A stretch of 39,047 nucleotides of DNA, taken from assembly GCA_947447465.1 (NCBI GenBank), contig CANFKE010000040.1, forward strand, positions 1 through 39,047, read 5' to 3'. Source of the DNA: Chitinophagaceae bacterium. Lineage in GTDB: Bacteria > Bacteroidota > Bacteroidia > Chitinophagales > Chitinophagaceae. Positions 1-6,724 of the stretch are shown here, in pieces. Under the pieces are notes generated by a model. It was not told the DNA's origin. It made no database searches and was given only the letters and a program-made list of their open reading frames with translations. Each line of letters starts with the position of its first letter. Positions within the stretch are counted from its first letter, which is position 1. The position numbers and the translations under genes are program-made.

Positions 1-1159
1 ATAGGACGGGTTACTATATCATAACTTTCGTCTTTCAGTGACTCGGCGGCATGATGATATTTGAATAATACATAGTGTCCATTATTATTTGCTTCTCTAG
101 CGGTAGGTTTTAGATCATAAACTGCGTCTGACTTTACCATAGTATTTCGGTCCATTGCAGTGTCAACATTCGATATTTTAGTTGGCATTATTTTAGGCAC
201 TTTATCATTACTCTTCAGGACTGGTAACCCCATTTTATCATTAGTATCAACATACTTTTGATTTATCATTACGACAGGTGTATTTTTTTCGATTAAATTT
301 GCCGACTTTTTCTTTAATTGTGTTGTGATCTTAGAAACGCTAACAACGTTTGCGTTGTGCCTTAAGTAAAGAACAGTAAAGCCGCATGTTAGAAGCAATG
401 CGAAAAACATTGCAACAAACAGTACTATTAGTTTGGATCGGGATGTGTACTGCTGAAGACTTTCAACGGATTGTAGACGGTGTGCCTGAATTTCAACGCA
501 ACATTTTGTTATTAATGCTTTATACCCTTTAACTGAATATACGCTGGTTATTAGCTCCAGTATCTTGCCGATAGAATAAATGTCAGAACTCTGATTTACC
601 AGGGCGGGAGTATTTACAGCTTCTGGAGATACAAAATTATTTGTACCACCTCTGAGGCTTACAAAGGATCTATTTTTTGTGTGCCCATAATCAATTAAAT
701 AAAGTCTATTGGCAGTCTTATCATATATAATGTTGTTGGGCGAAATATCTCCATGTATTATCTCTTTATTATGAAGATATTTAACAGCTGGTAGTATATC
801 TCGAATGAACAGAGCAATCAACAATTTGCCTGATATAAAATCCTTAGTCTTTGCAATGACAGTGTTAAGAGTATCGCCGTCTACATATTCGGTGAGGACA
901 AATTCACCTTCTTCATCTGTTCCGTAATTCAGATACTTTACAAGGTTTGGATGCTCAAGCTGCTGCCCAATTTCAAACTCTTTATACAAGATGCTCTGAT
1001 ATAATGGTGACTCCTTAAAGGTGTATTAAGTTGTTTGCGAATGTACCACTTGATGCCAATTCGTACTTTGAACACGGAGAAATACTGCCCGGAATGGATC
1101 AATATTTTACCCGGCAGTATGTTGCCTTTGTGGTCGTTATTAATAAATTCTGATGACAA
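1..1159 (-). pseudogene. Membrane-anchored Ser/Thr protein kinase, frameshifted and cut by the window edge
   Basis: The minus strand encodes a eukaryotic-like protein kinase in two frames. The N-terminal part (1159 to about 1016) includes the likely VAIK-type lysine in WYIRKQL. The remainder (about 1017 to 1) carries HGDISPNN in place of HRDxxxxN (about 730-756), DYG in place of DFG, and GGTNNFVSPEA as the activation-segment end. After the kinase domain comes one hydrophobic segment (LIVLFVAMFFALLLTCGF, about 390-445), then a polar tail that leaves the window with no stop codon. The two parts join only if one base is added near 1014-1017: NTP is in the first frame, FKESPLYQ in the second, and a TAA lies just upstream in the second frame. 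No canonical slippery heptamer is present. The first possible start is TTG at 1159. It follows the HTH-like gene by 24 bp on the same strand. Kinases often accompany Ter gene clusters, so it may sense or signal for the operon opposite; that is inference. Confidence 0.75.
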
Positions 1160-1183
1160 TAAACTTCAAATTGAATCTGCAAG

Positions 1184-1759
1184 TTACAAATCAATTGATA
1201 GCTGCATAATACCATCTTCTTTACCACCTACAAATTTTCCTAGGCTCTTACTGTTGCGAGTAACACACTCACATACTATCGGATATGTGAGTTCTAACCT
1301 AAGTATTTTTAATACATCGTCCTTTTGAAGCTTGCTCTTTACTGACTCCACTACTAGGAAATTATTATCACCAAGATATTTTATCTTTAATGCTCTGTCA
1401 GGACTGTATTTTACAGATACGATCTGTTCTTTATGCAGGCCAGAAATTGCAATTTTTTCAATATTTTCAAAATAGGAGTTGTCGCTTATATGGTCTTCAT
1501 TAACAGCCTCTTCCCAGCAATCAAAGCCTATATACAAGGCAATTAGATCCAGCGTAAATAATCTTGCTTGGTTGGGGCCATTCTTTGTTAGCCCAAATAA
1601 CCGCATAAGCGTAGCCGGACTAATTTTCTCATTGCAATGATTACTGATACACACAGCCAACGCCTCACAATCCTTAGGATAGCGAACTTGTTTACCAAAT
1701 TTTATTTCTATACGATTTTTAATGAACTCAGGTATCATTAACTCATTATAATTTTTCAT
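1184..1759 (-). CDS. HTH-like regulatory protein of a Bacteroidota-specific type
   Basis: This is a 191-aa soluble protein with an ATG start. Residues about 20-85 (ISPATLMRLFGLTKNG, then FTLDLIALYIGFDCWEEA) match a small helical, probably DNA- or protein-binding module that is common in Bacteroidota proteins of unknown role. The second half is beta-rich with no motif I recognise. There is no signal peptide or membrane segment. It lies 24 bp upstream of the kinase on the same strand and divergent from the ter operon (196-bp gap), which fits a local regulator. That role is inferred from position and the HTH-like segment, not shown. Confidence 0.6.
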   Translation of the reverse strand: MKNYNELMIPEFIKNRIEIKFGKQVRYPKDCEALAVCISNHCNEKISPATLMRLFGLTKNGPNQARLFTLDLIALYIGFDCWEEAVNEDHISDNSYFENIEKIAISGLHKEQIVSVKYSPDRALKIKYLGDNNFLVVESVKSKLQKDDVLKILRLELTYPIVCECVTRNSKSLGKFVGGKEDGIMQLSIDL

Positions 1760-1871
1760 TGCAAAAGGAAGGAAAATTTGTCATAAAATTTAGATATGGT
1801 CGGAATGCAAGATAAGTTTGATTTGCCATATTTGATAGATATGGTTTTAGGATTATGCGTTAATGTGAATT

Positions 1872-1879
1872 TACATTTG
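1872..1879 (+). promoter_or_regulatory. Putative Bacteroidota -7 box for the ter operon
   Basis: TACATTTG matches the Bacteroidota TAnnTTTG consensus. It sits 76 bp before the TerB-like start, inside the 196-bp divergent gap. No TTG box is visible at the expected distance, so this is a partial promoter match. Confidence 0.4.
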
Positions 1880-1955
1880 CACTAATGGGGACCAGTAACC
1901 ATCAAAAGCGGGGCGTATCTGAAAAGCCACATGAGTAAGACTAAATATAGAACTT

Positions 1956-2714
1956 ATGAATACAAAATTAAGCGAGTTGAAAATTGCGGTTTTAGCTGAT
2001 GGCATTATTGATGCAGATGAAGTTAGAACAATAAATCAAATCTTATACGAAGATGGGAAAATCGAACGAGAAGAAGCAGAGTTATTGTTTGATTTAAATT
2101 ATGTTGTATCAGGTCGTGAAAATCATTACTCATGGAAAGATTTATTTGTCAAAGCTATTACTGATCATGTACTGAAGGATGAGCAATCTTATGGCACTGT
2201 TGATGAAGATGAAGCTGACTTTATCATTAGTAGAATAAAAAGTGATGGTAAAATAGACGAGACGGAACAAGCACTGCTGCTTAAAATTATAGAAAAATCC
2301 ACTGGCACATGCGAAAAATTTCAATCTTTTATTCTCGAAGCATTCAAAGAAATTATACTAGAAGATAGCGTGATTGATTCTGGAGAGGTAAATAAAATAA
2401 AAAATATTATCTATGGGGCAGGTGGCCATTCTGGAGCTAAAATTGACAAGCAGGAAGCAGATTGGTTGTTTGAATTAAATGATGCTGTGTCTGGCAACGC
2501 AAATCATGACAGCTGGGAAGTTCTCATGGTAGAGGCAATTACAAAATTCTTGCTCGAAGATGAAAATAGTCCCAATGAAGTTGATGATAATGAGGCTGAT
2601 TGGTTAATAGGCAAGATTATGAAAGATGGTAAGATGGACAGCGTAGAAAGCGCAATTCTCAAAAACATCAAGTCAAAAGCAACGAAATTATCAAGTAAAC
2701 TACAAGATTTATAG
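1956..2714 (+). CDS. TerB-like protein with internal duplication
   Basis: This is a 252-aa acidic, all-helical-looking cytoplasmic protein. Residues about 8-115 and 130-245 are two copies of one module. Compare DGKIEREEAELLFDLN with AKIDKQEADWLFELN, and VDEDEADFIISRIKSDGKID with VDDNEADWLIGKIMKDGKMD. Clusters such as DGIIDADEV and DGKIDETEQ resemble TerB-type or EF-hand-like acidic metal-binding turns. TerB proteins work with TerD and TerC in the tellurite/stress system at the inner face of the membrane. It is first in a plus-strand run with TerD 38 bp downstream, which supports the TerB-like call. Remote similarity only, so an unrelated helical duplication remains possible. Confidence 0.6.
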   Translation: MNTKLSELKIAVLADGIIDADEVRTINQILYEDGKIEREEAELLFDLNYVVSGRENHYSWKDLFVKAITDHVLKDEQSYGTVDEDEADFIISRIKSDGKIDETEQALLLKIIEKSTGTCEKFQSFILEAFKEIILEDSVIDSGEVNKIKNIIYGAGGHSGAKIDKQEADWLFELNDAVSGNANHDSWEVLMVEAITKFLLEDENSPNEVDDNEADWLIGKIMKDGKMDSVESAILKNIKSKATKLSSKLQDL

Positions 2715-2752
2715 CACAAACGGTTTTTCATCACAATTAAAAAATCTAAAAA

Positions 2753-3322
2753 ATGAGTATCAATTTACAGAAAGGTCAAAAAGTTAATTTAGAAAAAAAT
2801 GGACAATCAGTCCAGAAGTTTGTTGTTGGAATGGGATGGGATGTAAATGAAACTGATTCTGGTCAAGGTTTTGATTTGGATGCATCTGCATTTATGCTGG
2901 CCGAAAACGGAAAGGTTCTAACGTCAAACCATTTCATTTTTTACAACAACTTAACAAGTCCAGAAGGTTGCGCTGAGCATACCGGTGATAATTTAACTGG
3001 TGCAGGCGATGGAGATGACGAATCAATAAAGATAGATTTAACAAAAGCGCCGGCGAATTTAGCGTCAATAACTTTTGTAGTTACAATACATGATGCAGAG
3101 AATCGTCGTCAAAACTTTGGTCAGGTGAAAAATGCGTTTGTTAGAGTATATGACCCAACAGGCAACGAAGAGATTCTGAAATTTGATTTAGGGGAAGACT
3201 TTTCTATCGAAACAGCTGTTGAGTTCGGTAAAATATACAAGAAGGACGGGCAATGGAAATTTGAAGCAATAGGAACAGGTTTTGCCGGTGGGCTTCAGAA
3301 ATTTGTTGATAAATATTGTTAA
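2753..3322 (+). CDS. terD: TerD family protein
   Basis: This 189-aa protein has the usual TerD/TerE length. It begins with the characteristic INLQKGQKVNL and has the metal-binding signatures GFDLDASAFML (about residues 41-51) and HTGDNLTGAGDGDDE (about 78-92). It then shows the conserved FGQVKNAFVRV and a C-terminal GxGFxGGL. TerD-family proteins bind calcium and belong to the Ter stress/tellurite/phage resistance system. It follows the TerB-like gene by 38 bp and precedes a second TerD paralogue by 19 bp, so one transcript is likely. The acidic ligands are all present, so calcium binding is expected. Confidence 0.9.
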   Translation: MSINLQKGQKVNLEKNGQSVQKFVVGMGWDVNETDSGQGFDLDASAFMLAENGKVLTSNHFIFYNNLTSPEGCAEHTGDNLTGAGDGDDESIKIDLTKAPANLASITFVVTIHDAENRRQNFGQVKNAFVRVYDPTGNEEILKFDLGEDFSIETAVEFGKIYKKDGQWKFEAIGTGFAGGLQKFVDKYC

Positions 3323-3341
3323 TCATCAAAATACAAACTAT

Positions 3342-3935
3342 ATGTCAACAATTAATTTAGTTAAAGGTCAAAAAATCAATCTAAAAAAAGAGAACGGAAC
3401 AGCTTTAACAAAGTTCTGTGCGGGTGCTAATTGGGGAGTACTGCCCAATGGAGATTCAGTAGATTTAGATTTATATGTGGCTACATTTGACAATAATAAG
3501 AATGTCATAGAAATAATCGGCTTTGGTGAGGAATGGGAATCGAGTACCGGAGCTATGTCCCATTCTGGAGATGATACAGTAGGCGATGAAGGGGGGGATG
3601 ACGGTTTGGATAACGAGATCGTAACTGTAGACCTATCAAGGCTTCAGCCAAACGTTGATAAGATCGCTGTTTTCTTGACCAGCTTTAGAGGGCAAGATTT
3701 TGCTGTTATTCCTCATGCCGCAGTGCGTATCTATGAAGGCACAAATGAGCGCGTAACCAATGTAGTAGCAAATTATGCTATAGGAAAAGAATCGTCATTT
3801 GCCGGGCACGTTGTCATGGTGTTAGGTGTTTTCTACAAGCACAATGGAGAGTGGAAATTTAATGCAGTAGGCACTGCAACTAAAGATAGAACTTATCAGG
3901 ATGCAGTTTCGACAATTCAAAGTAGATTCTTGTAA
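3342..3935 (+). CDS. Divergent TerD-family protein
   Basis: This 197-aa protein is a paralogue of the preceding gene. The start is ATG at 3342, giving MSTINLVKGQKINL, which aligns with the TerD N-terminus; a longer in-frame start overlapping the upstream gene is unlikely. It keeps the family landmarks in altered form: VDLDLYVATF for GFDLDASAF, and HSGDDTVGDEGGDDG for HTGDNLTGAGDGDD. The FGQVKNAFVRV segment becomes FAVIPHAAVRI. It is probably a TerZ/TerE-like partner of the first copy, forming a calcium-binding pair or scaffold with it. The exact subfamily cannot be set by eye. Confidence 0.8.
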   Translation: MSTINLVKGQKINLKKENGTALTKFCAGANWGVLPNGDSVDLDLYVATFDNNKNVIEIIGFGEEWESSTGAMSHSGDDTVGDEGGDDGLDNEIVTVDLSRLQPNVDKIAVFLTSFRGQDFAVIPHAAVRIYEGTNERVTNVVANYAIGKESSFAGHVVMVLGVFYKHNGEWKFNAVGTATKDRTYQDAVSTIQSRFL

Positions 3936-3963
3936 AATTTTAATGTAACTAAATTCACACGTT

Positions 3964-4170
3964 ATGTCATTAGTAAATTATCAAAAGTTTGGCGTGCTTA
4001 AGATTGAAGGTAAGCAGGTAAAAATGTACTCGTCACAAAACTCATTTGGCTCAATTAACGTTGGCGAGGAAATTTCTGACGCCCGCTGGAATGGAGATAA
4101 GTTAATGGTTTCTTTGAAAAACGGGAAAGTTCGCTTATATACTTCTCAGAATTCATATAGTACTATTTAG
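3964..4170 (+). CDS. Small hypothetical protein with two similar segments
   Basis: This 68-aa protein is not recognised. It has two matching pieces: VKMYSSQNSFGSI (about residues 19-31) and VRLYTSQNSYSTI (about 56-68). Between them is DARWNGDKLMVSLKNGK, which resembles a beta-propeller blade or a short beta-hairpin repeat. No signal peptide or membrane segment is visible. It lies 28 bp after the second TerD gene and just before a terminator-like hairpin, so it is likely the last gene of the first Ter transcript and may be a small Ter accessory factor. Confidence 0.65.
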   Translation: MSLVNYQKFGVLKIEGKQVKMYSSQNSFGSINVGEEISDARWNGDKLMVSLKNGKVRLYTSQNSYSTI

Positions 4171-4201
4171 CTTTCTTAATTAGTAACTTATTTATTTAAT
4201 G

Positions 4202-4231
4202 TAGGCGGAGGCCAAACCCTCCGCCTATAAT
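4202..4231 (+). terminator. Rho-independent terminator-like hairpin inside the ter cluster
   Basis: A perfect 10-bp stem (TAGGCGGAGG / CCTCCGCCTA) with a 6-base loop is followed by the T-rich TAATTTTATT. It lies between the 68-aa gene and the next membrane-protein gene, so it may end or attenuate the first half of the cluster. Confidence 0.65.
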
Positions 4232-4242
4232 TTTATTAAAAC

Positions 4243-4575
4243 ATGGCAAATTTATTCAGTGAAGGACGAATTACAGTTACCGAAAGTTCCATAACATTTC
4301 CAAGCGGATTTTTTTATACTGAATCGCTTACTATCGCAAGGTCCAAAATAATATCAACAACATACAAATATGATAATTTTATTATGTTTTATTTTTGGCG
4401 GTTTATTGTTGGTTTTCTACAACTATTTACAATAATAGCAATCCCAGAAGCAATCAAAGTTTTAAGGGGTGATGTGCTGGTAAATATCGTTGTAAAAGAA
4501 GGATATAGCGAAAAAGTATACGGATTTTGGTTAAAGCACAGACACAGAGCTGAGTTTAGACAAGCTATTATGTAA
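4243..4575 (+). CDS. Small membrane protein of unknown function
   Basis: This 110-aa protein has a beta-rich N-terminus (residues 1-45), one hydrophobic stretch IMFYFWRFIVGFLQLFTIIAI at about 47-68, and a basic C-terminal tail (KHRHRAEFRQ). The N-terminal part has a PH-like or DUF6232-like feel (GRITVTESSITFP), but I cannot assign it firmly. Its stop is 10 bp before the TerC start, so the two are very likely co-transcribed and this protein may assist TerC at the inner membrane. Confidence 0.6.
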   Translation: MANLFSEGRITVTESSITFPSGFFYTESLTIARSKIISTTYKYDNFIMFYFWRFIVGFLQLFTIIAIPEAIKVLRGDVLVNIVVKEGYSEKVYGFWLKHRHRAEFRQAIM

Positions 4576-4585
4576 AAACGAAATT

Positions 4586-5353
4586 ATGTTGAATGATCTT
4601 ATAAGGCAAATAGTCGACTATCCATTGCCATCTTTGGCGGTTATTGGCAATCTAGTAATTATAGAAAGCTTGCTCTCTGTGGATAATGCTGCTGTGCTGG
4701 CAACTTTAGTTATGGATTTGCCTCTTGAACTTCGCAATCGAGCCTTGAAATACGGTATTATTGGGGCCTATCTATTCCGTGGGCTTGCCATGCTTTTTGC
4801 GTCATTTCTTGTAAAGATTTGGTGGCTAAAGCCATTAGGTGGTATTTATTTATTATATCTTGTATATGACTGGTGGAAAGGAAAAAGAACCGATACTACC
4901 GAAGATGATGTACTAGATAAAAAAAGTAATATACTTTACAAATTAACTGTAGGAAAGATAGGCAGTTTTTGGGCCACAGTTGCAATTGTCGAAGTCATGG
5001 ATATGGCTTTTTCTATAGACAATGTGTTCGCTGCGGTAGCTTATACCCCTAACATTATATTGATATGCACGGGTGTTTTCATTGGTATTTTTGCTATGCG
5101 TTTTATTGCTCAATGGTTTGTTTCTCTCATGAGCAAATTTCCTTTTTTAGAGACATCAGCATTTGTTGTTATCGCAATACTTGGCATTAAACTTTTCTTA
5201 TCAATATTCGAACATCTTTATCCCCAAACCAATATAGCAGAAATGCTGAATGGAAATATGGTTGATGGGATAGTATCTGTGATAACTGTGATAATTTTTT
5301 TTATGCCACTTCTTTCAAGTTTATTTTTCAACATACCGAAGAGAAATTTATGA
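4586..5353 (+). CDS. TerC family integral membrane protein
   Basis: This 255-aa protein has about seven hydrophobic segments. The paired acidic intramembrane motifs of TerC are present: VIIESLLSVDNAAVLATL near residue 25 and VEVMDMAFSIDNVFAAV near 135. TerC proteins sit in the inner membrane. They act with TerB/TerD in Ter systems, or serve as Mn2+/metal exporters (MeeF/Alx type) in other contexts. With TerB- and TerD-like genes upstream on the same strand, the Ter role is favoured. Length and motif spacing are normal, so it should be functional. Confidence 0.9.
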   Translation: MLNDLIRQIVDYPLPSLAVIGNLVIIESLLSVDNAAVLATLVMDLPLELRNRALKYGIIGAYLFRGLAMLFASFLVKIWWLKPLGGIYLLYLVYDWWKGKRTDTTEDDVLDKKSNILYKLTVGKIGSFWATVAIVEVMDMAFSIDNVFAAVAYTPNIILICTGVFIGIFAMRFIAQWFVSLMSKFPFLETSAFVVIAILGIKLFLSIFEHLYPQTNIAEMLNGNMVDGIVSVITVIIFFMPLLSSLFFNIPKRNL

Positions 5354-5380
5354 TTGAATCGGAATTTTTGACAAGTAATA

Positions 5381-5403
5381 AGTCATTATTAGAAATAATG
5401 ACT
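5381..5403 (+). terminator. Hairpin downstream of the TerC gene
   Basis: A perfect 10-bp stem AGTCATTATT / AATAATGACT has a 3-base loop. There is no T-run after it, so it may be a weak terminator or an RNA-stabilising hairpin between the TerC gene and the UVR-motif gene. Confidence 0.4.
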
Positions 5404-5458
5404 CGAAACAATAAAACTCAACAATCAATTTCTTGAATAGTGAAGCATTAAAAAAAGC

Positions 5459-5668
5459 ATGGAAAACTATACAGTGATTGATTTTACCAAATATACCTTG
5501 ACTATAGATGAACAAAAGATGTTAGCAAAACTGACTGAAATCAAAGCCGATAAGCAGAAGGCTGCTAATGACGGCTGGTTTGAAAGATCAGCAAGTTTGA
5601 GAGATGCAGAAAAGCGTCTTGCAAAAGAACTGTATGATAAAATTCAAAACTTAATCGGACAAAGTTAA
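5459..5668 (+). CDS. 69-aa UVR-motif protein
   Basis: This small charged helical protein carries a segment at about residues 30-58 (KQKAANDGWFERSASLRDAE, continuing KRLAKEL). It resembles the UVR motif of UvrB, UvrC and ClpC, which binds partner proteins through a helical hairpin. The preceding part (LTIDEQKMLAKLTEIKADK) is also helical. It is the last gene before the putative attachment site. A free-standing UVR peptide could be an adaptor for Clp or Uvr proteins; that is inference. Confidence 0.6.
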   Translation: MENYTVIDFTKYTLTIDEQKMLAKLTEIKADKQKAANDGWFERSASLRDAEKRLAKELYDKIQNLIGQS

Positions 5669-5966
5669 TTTGCACCATAAAGTTGCGCATCTGAGTTGCT
5701 GCTTACATTTGACTGCAATAAAGCTTATTGTTTAGATGAAATTTCAATCTTTTTAAACACTAATTTTATTCCCGAAATACAACCTTAAAACACAAGTTGC
5801 AGTAAATTAATTTTAATATACCTTCGCCCTCTTGGTGTAATTTCGGAGACATTTTTTATAATTGGCATAAATTTTGATAATTTTAATTTTAGTTGTGTAA
5901 AGGGTAAAGTGTTGATAGGTAAGGGTTTCAAAGGATTGCAGTAGCTAATTTTTTTGCGTTAGGATA
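5669..5966. other. Gene-free, AT-rich end of the putative island
   Basis: No convincing gene is present. The stretch is AT-rich and holds one TACATTTG box at 5704-5711 with no gene just downstream. It leads straight into the tRNA-like fragment. It would be the terminal non-coding part of the element if the island reading is right. Confidence 0.45.
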
Positions 5967-5993
5967 TGGGGTTCGAATCCCTTTCCCTCCGCC
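5967..5993 (+). other. tRNA-Ser-like 3' fragment, putative attachment site
   Basis: The segment GGGGTTCGAATCCC followed by TTTCCCTCCGCC reads as the T-arm plus the 3' acceptor strand of a Bacteroidota tRNA-Ser. The TTCGAAT T-loop is intact. No D-arm, anticodon arm or 5' acceptor strand lies upstream, so it is not a whole tRNA. A 3'-end fragment followed by a terminator is what remains at the distal end of an element integrated into a tRNA gene. The orientation places the element to the left, over the ter cluster. A tmRNA 3' end or a decayed tRNA are alternatives. Confidence 0.6.
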
Positions 5994-6050
5994 TTCGCCC
6001 GCCGAAGCGGGCTACGGCGGACAAAGTCCGCAAGTAGATCCGCGAAGGAG
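5991..6050. repeat. Palindromic GC-rich intergenic repeat
   Basis: Nested inverted repeats stand out from the AT-rich surroundings. GCCCGC-CGAA-GCGGGC (about 5996-6011) and GCGGAC-AAA-GTCCGC (about 6017-6031) are both perfect 6-bp stems, and an outer pairing joins CCTTCGC at 5992-5998 to GCGAAGG at 6042-6048. It resembles the REP-like elements scattered between genes in Bacteroidota genomes. Confidence 0.6.
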
Positions 6051-6073
6051 GGTCGCCTGTAGAAATAGGCCTG

Positions 6074-6112
6074 TACCCAACAAGGAAATATTCTTTGTTG
6101 GGTATTTTCTTT
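6074..6112 (+). terminator. Strong rho-independent terminator
   Basis: A perfect 10-bp stem TACCCAACAA / TTGTTGGGTA is followed by the T-rich TTTTCTTTG. No plus-strand gene precedes it except the tRNA-like fragment, so it is most simply the original terminator of the tRNA gene. On the minus strand it also lies just beyond the DUF1801 gene. Confidence 0.75.
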
Positions 6113-6129
6113 GTAAATCACTAGCTACT

Positions 6130-6555
6130 TCACCTCGCTCCATCAAACCCATCCTTTATTGCAGCCTCCAACACACTGATATTAATATCCTTCAGCGTTT
6201 TGAATTTTATACAGTATCCGGTAACACTAGCCTTGCCTATTGATTTCCCAAAAGTATTGGAGAGGTATGTTTTATCACTGTTACCCAATATATAAACGGA
6301 GATACCGGTAGTATTAGCACTGATACCTATCCGGTAAAAGTCTCTGGTGGTACCATTGGCATATTTTATTGTATAAGATCCATAACCTATGTTAGGATTG
6401 CTGACTACCTTACCATCGCTGTTTTTACCATCCTCGTACCATAATTTACTCTCGGTCATCATGCCTAGTATTAACTGATGTAATGATCGTATTTCACCCT
6501 GCTTGGGTTCCGACAGACTGGCTATATATGCTTCTATATGATCGGGAATAGACAT
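6130..6555 (-). CDS. DUF1801 domain protein
   Basis: This 141-aa cytoplasmic protein begins with SIPDHIEAYIASLSEPKQGEIRSLHQLI, the usual opening of DUF1801 proteins. The conserved IGYGSYTIKYANG core follows at about residues 55-68, and the end (LEAAIKDGF) is typical of the family. The fold is YdhG-like; the biochemical function is unknown, and some relatives are linked to iron or surface proteins. ATG start. It is the first gene right of the putative attachment site and stands alone on its strand, facing away from the phospholipase-D-like gene. Confidence 0.85.
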   Translation of the reverse strand: MSIPDHIEAYIASLSEPKQGEIRSLHQLILGMMTESKLWYEDGKNSDGKVVSNPNIGYGSYTIKYANGTTRDFYRIGISANTTGISVYILGNSDKTYLSNTFGKSIGKASVTGYCIKFKTLKDINISVLEAAIKDGFDGAR

Positions 6556-6724
6556 ACTGAATATAATTTACAGGCAATGATAATACTTAAGACAACAATA
6601 CCGAAGATATTTCAATTCCCGTATCGTTTGCCACTTACCATCCTGCTCCTCAAAACAACACTTATAAATATGATCACCAAAATATTTCAGCCTCCCTATT
6701 GCACACCTGTTGTAAATTTACCGT

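Noticed and set aside
990..1040. Programmed -1 frameshift in the kinase
   Set aside because: The site reads A CCT TTA, which does not fit X XXY YYZ, and no downstream stimulatory hairpin is evident.
1035..1328. Plus-strand frame of 97 codons
   Set aside because: It overlaps the kinase and HTH-like gene on the opposite strand, which have family-level support, and has no recognisable features itself.
5904..5993. Complete tRNA-Ser gene
   Set aside because: Only the T-arm and 3' acceptor strand are recognisable; no 5' acceptor strand or anticodon arm can be paired upstream.
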